A stretch of DNA of 24,693 nucleotides from Isotricha intestinalis (Eukaryota; Ciliophora; Litostomatea; Vestibuliferida; Isotrichidae). The stretch is taken from contig JAJJLU010003913.1 in NCBI GenBank assembly GCA_023807065.1, forward strand, positions 1 through 24,693, in the 5' to 3' direction. Shown here one piece after another: positions 19,487 through 24,693 of this stretch. Positions within the stretch are counted from its first letter, which is position 1. Each line of letters opens with the position of its first letter. The position numbers and the translations under genes were made by a program. The notes below the pieces were generated by a model. That model saw only the letters and a program-made list of their open reading frames with translations, ran no database searches and was not told the origin of the DNA.

Positions 19487-20047
19487 TTAAGTAAATTTAA
19501 TTTTAGATTCATAAAATTGAATTAAAATAAAAGGATTAATTTTTTGAAGTTCTTTAGTTAAAATAGTTTTTTTTTCAACAGTACCATTATTATCATAAAC
19601 AACAATAGCACATAGTTCATCTCCTTCTCTTTTAATAGTAAAAACTTCTTTATATCTTTCATCAACAAAATAAGAATCAATTTTTTTTTCTTTAATTTCA
19701 TGATTATTTTTATTATTATTTTCTATATTATTATGATTATTATTTATATTTGAATTATTATTTCCAGAAATTAAATTTTCTTCTTTATTTTCATTTATAT
19801 TATTATTTTCAAATCCTGAAATTGGTTTTTCTTTTTTTTTTCCTAAAAATTTTTCATTTGAATCTTTGTGTGTATTATTTAATTTCAAATTATAATCATC
19901 TATCATTTTTTGAATATTTTCTAGATTTTTTAAAGGTTCCCAAGTACAATCTGACATAGGATATCCTACCCATTTTATTTTATATTCTACTTTTCCATTT
20001 TTTACTCTTTTATCAACTATTTTTTCTACTTCATATTCATCTGACAT
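19487..20047 (-). CDS. HP1-like chromodomain and chromoshadow protein
   Basis: This is a 186-aa single-exon ORF from ATG 20047 to TAA. The chromodomain spans about 4-52: [31 protein letters not shown]. The aromatic cage that reads methylated Lys9 (or Lys27) of histone H3 is present as Tyr5, Trp26 and Tyr29, with the spacing seen in HP1. A hinge of about 75 residues, Asn-rich, follows. Residues about 131-186 fit a chromoshadow domain ([18 protein letters not shown], then [19 protein letters not shown]), which dimerises HP1 and binds PxVxL-type partners. It is therefore a heterochromatin protein. In ciliates such proteins also serve small-RNA-guided DNA elimination; whether this one does cannot be seen. 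Confidence 0.92.
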   Translation of the reverse strand: MSDEYEVEKIVDKRVKNGKVEYKIKWVGYPMSDCTWEPLKNLENIQKMIDDYNLKLNNTHKDSNEKFLGKKKEKPISGFENNNINENKEENLISGNNNSNINNNHNNIENNNKNNHEIKEKKIDSYFVDERYKEVFTIKREGDELCAIVVYDNNGTVEKKTILTKELQKINPFILIQFYESKIKFT

Positions 20048-20884
20048 TACTTTTTGAATTTTTTTTTAAATTTTTTTTATTTTGTTTTTATGATTTTTGA
20101 AATTATTCTCAAATATTTTCTTATATTCTAGTATAAATAAAATGAAATATGATTTACTTAAAAATCTTAAAAACAATGTTAAAATTTTGATACAATTTAC
20201 AAAATACATTCAATTACAATAAATGATTCAAAAAATAAATATTTTCCTATTAACCTGAACAACTTTTAAATGGTCAAAGACTAAATTATGAGAATAACAG
20301 AAAGAAAGATATAAAATAAAACTTGTAAAATAATAAATAAGAATAAATCAAAGGGAACAGGGTTTTTTGTGTGTCAAAAATAAATTAAGGAAAATGTTAT
20401 TTATTTAAGCTCATGTTTTATATAAATTTTATTCAAATATTATGATTGAATATAATAAAATTATTAAAAAATTAGTCATTAAATAAACTTTTTATATAAT
20501 GGAATTTTAATTTTACAGCAATTCAAATATATAATAAGGATAATTTTGAAGATTATTTTAAAAAATATTAATTATGTTAATTTAATTAAATGAATGTTGA
20601 TTGATTTTACTCGGTATCTTTTCTTTTGTTCAAATATTTACCTTCTATATTTTAAGGTTTTTTATTTTATTCTTTTTAAATCCTGATGAAAAATACTAAA
20701 TATAAATTCATTAATATATCTTTAATATTTTTAATAATCAAATTTTATTTAAGTATTTTTCTTTTACTTTTTTTTGGTTATTACTTCAAGAGAGTTAATA
20801 ATTATTTTGGGGCAGAGTATCATTCCATTTTTAAATGTTATAATATCTTAATATTTAATGTTTGAGAATTTAAGATAATTTCTC
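20048..20884. other. Intergenic AT-rich region
   Basis: This is the 5' flank of the HP1-like gene. No convincing frame or motif was seen on either strand. The part nearest 20885 may hold more of the decayed Hsp70, but no family residues can be recognised there. Confidence 0.45.
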
Positions 20885-21660
20885 TTTTCTTCCTAAAGAA
20901 ACATATATTATCTCTTATCAGGAGAGTCTATTTTCAAATTTTTAAATATTTTATTTAAATCTTCTTAATTTAAATTTTATTTTAAAATATTTAAATAAAA
21001 TTTATCAATTTATAATATGATAAAATTTTAATTTCTAATGCTCTGATTCTACATATGGAAATTGTTCTTTAATTTAAAGTAAAATATAATTCATTAATTT
21101 AATATTAAAATCTTCACTTATTTTCTTTTCCTTCATAAGCTAAAATATTAAATTTATATCCTTAATTTTTAAAATATAAATATTAAAAATTCCATCACCT
21201 AAATCAAATATTAACATTATTTTTTCTTTATAATATTTATAAATATAATCCTATCCCATTAGTTGATTCATTAAATATATTGTATTTCAAATCCAACTTT
21301 TTCTAACGATTTTTTTATTATTTTTCTTTATTCTAAATTAAAACAATTTAGAATAGTTAATATTGCTTTTTTTCATTTTCTTTTATTAATTTTTTATATA
21401 TTCAAATATTTTAGTACAAATATCTTCTGGATAATAATATTCTTCTTTTCATTATTATTTTATATTCTGGTTTATTATCTTTATTTATAATTTCAACTTT
21501 ACTTTTTTCAATATATTCTTTTATTTCATCATATTTTCAAATATTATAGATTTAGGATATTCAATCATATGATTTTCTGTTAATATCCCTATTCACCATT
21601 CATCTTCTTCTTCTTCACTAATGGTATTATTCTTTCTTTTGAGTCATAATCATGTTGAAT
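20885..21660 (-). pseudogene. Decayed Hsp70-family ATPase-domain fragment
   Basis: On the minus strand several Hsp70 landmarks occur in order. KAILTILNCFNLE-stop-RKIIKKS at about 21367-21305 matches the AVxTVPAYFNDxQRxAT segment. FNESTNGIGLY near 21270 matches the Asn-Glu-Pro-Thr-Ala-Ala motif. MLIFDLGDGIFNIYIL at about 21215-21170 is the phosphate-2 loop, normally DLGGGTFD. ISEDFNIKLMNYILL near 21115 matches the GGEDFD region. KLRRFK and ENRLS near 20970-20915 match the LRRLR...AKRxLS segment. Stops at 21330-21328 and elsewhere, plus frameshifts, break it, and Gly-to-Asp in the loop would damage ATP binding. The upstream half and the substrate-binding domain are unreadable or absent. Confidence 0.75.
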
Positions 21661-22060
21661 TATTAATTTTAATTTATTATTAATTACACTTACCTTTGTT
21701 GAATTAGTTTGAATATTTCTTGAGTATGATTTTTTATTAAAGTAAATATTTTTAATTTACCATTCAAATATATTTCTTTTTGATTTGCTTTTTTAATTTT
21801 TTATCATCAAATATTTTAGTTAAACGAAGGAAATGACTTTTTTCATTTAATCATATTTATAATAACAATCAAAATAATAAAGCAATAATCAAGAGAGTTG
21901 AAAATATGTAATAATAGATTTTTAAATAATTTTTTAATCTTATTTTTTTTATTAAAAATATCAAATAGAAAAAAAATGAATTTATAATACCATATATAAT
22001 TGTTTTAATTTTCATTTTTAATTTTATTAGATAATACAGATTTACAACCTTTATTTTAAC

Positions 22061-22240
22061 TTATTTTCTTTGATTTATTTTTTCAAAATTTTGAATTTTT
22101 TTAACTAAACTTTTTACAATATATGAAGTATTAGTATTTCTATTCATTTGTTTTTTACTTTTTCTATTTGAAGAACCACTCCTTGTTCTAAGATTAATCA
22201 CAGGATTATTTAATTTTTGTAAAGTATTATTTAAATTCAT
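22061..22240 (-). CDS. Small Asn/Ser/Lys-rich hypothetical ORF
   Basis: It has 59 codons from ATG 22240, with no resemblance I recognise. The sequence is basic (LRTRSGSSNRKSKKQ, then IVKSLVKKIQNFEKINQRK). An intron-like GTAAAATTTT...TTAATATAG (25 nt, minus strand) ends about 35 bases upstream of the ATG. However, the ORF frame has a TAA right after it, so no upstream exon can be joined. It could be a small gene, the end of a broken one, or chance. Confidence 0.25.
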   Translation of the reverse strand: MNLNNTLQKLNNPVINLRTRSGSSNRKSKKQMNRNTNTSYIVKSLVKKIQNFEKINQRK

Positions 22241-22489
22241 ATAATTAATATTCCTTGCCAAAAGATTTTATTTCTATATTAATAAATTAAAATTTTACTT
22301 AAGAAATTTAAATTTAATTAATGTATAAAAAAATATGAAAATAAATATTTAAATTGGATTATAGATATGCTTTATAAAATACTACTATTTATAAATCAAT
22401 TATTGAATTAATGTACTATTTTTTTTCATAAAAATAAATTTTTGATTTTTTTTTTATTTTGAAATTAAAATTTTATTTAATTTATTTTT

Positions 22490-24693
22490 TAAAAAATGAT
22501 ATTTAGAGCAAACTTTTTCTTATATTGTTTAAAAACAATTATATAATATTTTTTGATATTTGATTCTTCAAATAATCAATTATTAATACTTTTATTATTA
22601 TCATATCATATTTTAAAAAATAAAAAAATTAATTCTTCTTTTAATACAATTTAAGTTAAGTTAATTTTATTTTTTTTCATTAATTTAAATAAAGTTTTAA
22701 TATATAAAGCTCCAAACACATCTAATTTTAAAATATATTTTAAAAATAATATTAATATTAATTATTTTCCTTAGCCTAAATAAAGGTAAAAAATTTAATT
22801 TTCCAAATTAGATATGTATAAAATCTACTAAAAGAATTACTCTATCATTATAGAAATATATTTTAAATAAAAATTAAAATAAACTAGATAATTAAGGTCA
22901 AATTGTTCAAGAATTAAATATTCATTTTTTTTTTTTTTGAGTAAAAGATTAAACTCAAAATTTTTTTTTCTCATTAAATATAATGTCTACATTACTATAA
23001 TAATGTTTAAATAAACTTAAAAAAAAATACATTTTCATTAATTTTGGTGAAGGATAGTTAAATATTGGTTCTTTAAATTCTATTTCTTTAATATATATTA
23101 TAAATGTTCACTAGATATAATATAAGAAATATAATATTCTTTACTTTTATAAAATTCTATTTTATAGAGATTTATTAATATTTCCTCATTTTCTAAAAAT
23201 AATGATTTATTTATATCTTTGAACTAAATTTTTAATTTTGCTTTTAATAAAAATACATTATCTTTTTATATATTCATTTATTTTAATTCTGCTTTATAAT
23301 ATTTGAATTGTTTATAAATAAAGATTATTGATATCCCTTTTTCATGATATAATCATATCATTTAAATTTTTTTGAATTTTCATAATCATATTCTCATTTT
23401 TTACTTTATAATGATTAATTATTTTAAATTTTTGGTTCTTTCATAATTTTTATTTCTGATTCAATAATAATTATTATATTTAGTTGAAATAATATTTTTC
23501 AGTTGAGGATCAATTTTCATTGTTATTAAATTACATTCATTTTTTACATATAATATTGAATCTGAATCATAATTTATTTATCTTTAATTATATTTTTTAT
23601 ACTTTCTTTATTTTCAATGTTTAAATAGTAATGTATTATATTTTCTAAATCCTCTTTTAATTGTCTCTTTCTAATAAAATTGCATTTTCATTTTTTTCTT
23701 CTAAATTAATTTCATTATTAAATTTTTTTTCTGTGTGAAAAGAATAAATTAAAAAAATATTAATAAACTTCTCATTATTATTTTCTAAATTTAATTTATA
23801 TTTATTAAAAGAACAATACTTAAAGTATCAAGATTAATTAATTCTTCATTATTTAAATCACCATTTTTTTTAACAAAATAAAATTTTTGAGTTTTATTTT
23901 CATTTTTTTCTTTTGATTTAAATTGTAGTTTATCTTCAAATAATTCTTTAATTTCTTTATCCATATTTTCTTCTTCATCATTAGAATTATTTAAATTAAT
24001 AAACATTTGATTAAAAGAAAAATAATTTATAATAAATTGAATTATATTTTCAATTTCTTTAGACAATTATTAATTGAACTTAAATGATTAATTTGTATAT
24101 TAATTTGATTATCTTCTTCTACTAATCAATATATGAATTAATCTTTGTATACTTTTCAAATATTTTTTTATTAGAAGAAGCAAAAGAAACATTTAGAAAA
24201 ATTATATTTTCATTTGAAATACAAGATGTAAAATTAAAAGTCATTAATTCATCATTTCTTTTTTGCTCCATTAAATATAAGTTTATTACTTTCTTCATTA
24301 TTATTCCATCTTTAATAATAAATTCTTCTTGATTTTGAATAATCTATATTAGCATTATCTTTATTTAAATATCCATTTTTAATATCATAAAATGTAAGTA
24401 ATTCATAAATATTCTTGATTTATTCAATAAATCTTTCATTTTCTCAATTTCTTCTTCTTCTTCGTCTAAATTTCTTAATTTTTTTATTTGTAAATTACTT
24501 GAAACTATATTAGTAGCTAAATCAAATAATTCTAAAACATTGTAATTTAATTCAATAACTCTATTAATCATTTTATTAATTATTATCATAATTAAATTAA
24601 ATAAGTTTTCTCTTTGATTTTTTTGAACTTGTATAGAAATATTAGGTTCTTTAATTAAATTAGATATTTGTTTAATTCCTTTTATATTTCTTT
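22490..24693 (-). pseudogene. Large decayed or frameshifted coding sequence, family not recognised, runs off the window
   Basis: The minus strand carries consecutive readable blocks in changing frames. An open block runs from the window edge to 24365 (SNLIKEPNISIQVQKNQREN, FDLATNIVSSNL, LDEEEEEIEKMKDLL). Next is a block with LMTFNFTSCISNENIIFL near 24250, then 24066-23791 with IQFIINYFSFNQMF and FYFVKKNGDLNNEE. Later come IEFKEPIFNYPSPKL near 23070 and LKLDVFGALYIKTLFKLM near 22730. The composition is that of a large helical, membrane-associated or scaffold protein. Breaks every 100-300 bases speak for a pseudogene, although unrecognised 25-nt introns could repair some joins. I cannot name the protein. 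Confidence 0.45.

Noticed and set aside
1..24693. Use of TAA/TAG as Gln throughout the window
   Set aside because: The cyclin, HP1, BTB-like and coiled-coil genes are long open frames with CAA for Gln and end in TAA or TAG where the families end. Only the relics have internal stops.

Overview
The window looks like nuclear DNA of a very AT-rich single-celled eukaryote. I infer a ciliate or ciliate-like protist that uses the standard stop codons. The grounds are: a FAIM-like N-terminal module followed by Asn/Gln repeats, an EGF-TM2 membrane protein, a B-type cyclin, an HP1-type chromodomain protein and long Lys/Asn-rich coiled-coil proteins. The four introns I could place in ordinary genes are only 24-27 nt long (GTA...TAG). 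Intact genes use CAA for Gln and end in TAA or TAG, so this is not the common ciliate code in which TAA/TAG mean Gln. I cannot name the species. No telomere repeat, tRNA, rRNA or CRISPR array was seen.

Layout. 1021-2687 (-) is a four-exon FAIM-like/Asn-Gln-repeat gene. 3378-3890 (-) is an EGF-TM2 protein. 3967-5010 (+) is a decayed UBR-box E3-ligase-like sequence. 5233-6351 (-) is a two-exon coiled-coil gene. 6500-8088 (-) is a decayed DNAJC7-like (TPR + J domain) gene. 8298-10844 (-) is a BTB/BACK-like protein. 11062-13560 (-) is a coiled-coil protein with an EF-hand-like module. 13640-14065 (+) is a decayed V-ATPase proteolipid. 14287-15296 (+) is the micro-exon gene. 16177-17562 (+) is a B-type cyclin. 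17815-19329 (-) is an Sfi1-like protein. 19487-20047 (-) is an HP1-like protein. 20885-21660 (-) is a decayed Hsp70. 22061-22240 (-) is a small ORF. 22490-24693 (-) is a large unidentified decayed coding sequence that runs off the window.

The outstanding feature is 14287-15296. After a normal 53-nt first exon, about 31 segments of 21-28 nt, each starting GTA and ending AG, follow one another. Most are separated by exactly three bases. Joining only the bases between them gives an open, sensible peptide of about 59 codons: a small zinc-ribbon-like protein ending in CPKCGN plus a basic tail. This implies an intron after almost every codon. Seven consecutive introns are identical 28-mers, while the codons between them differ. 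Three irregular places suggest either that the gene is starting to decay or that the assembly has small errors.

The intact genes look like independent eukaryotic genes (cell cycle, chromatin, basal body/cytoskeleton, membrane), not an operon. Between them lie at least four decayed copies of conserved genes. Several of their in-frame stops sit where the families carry Gln.
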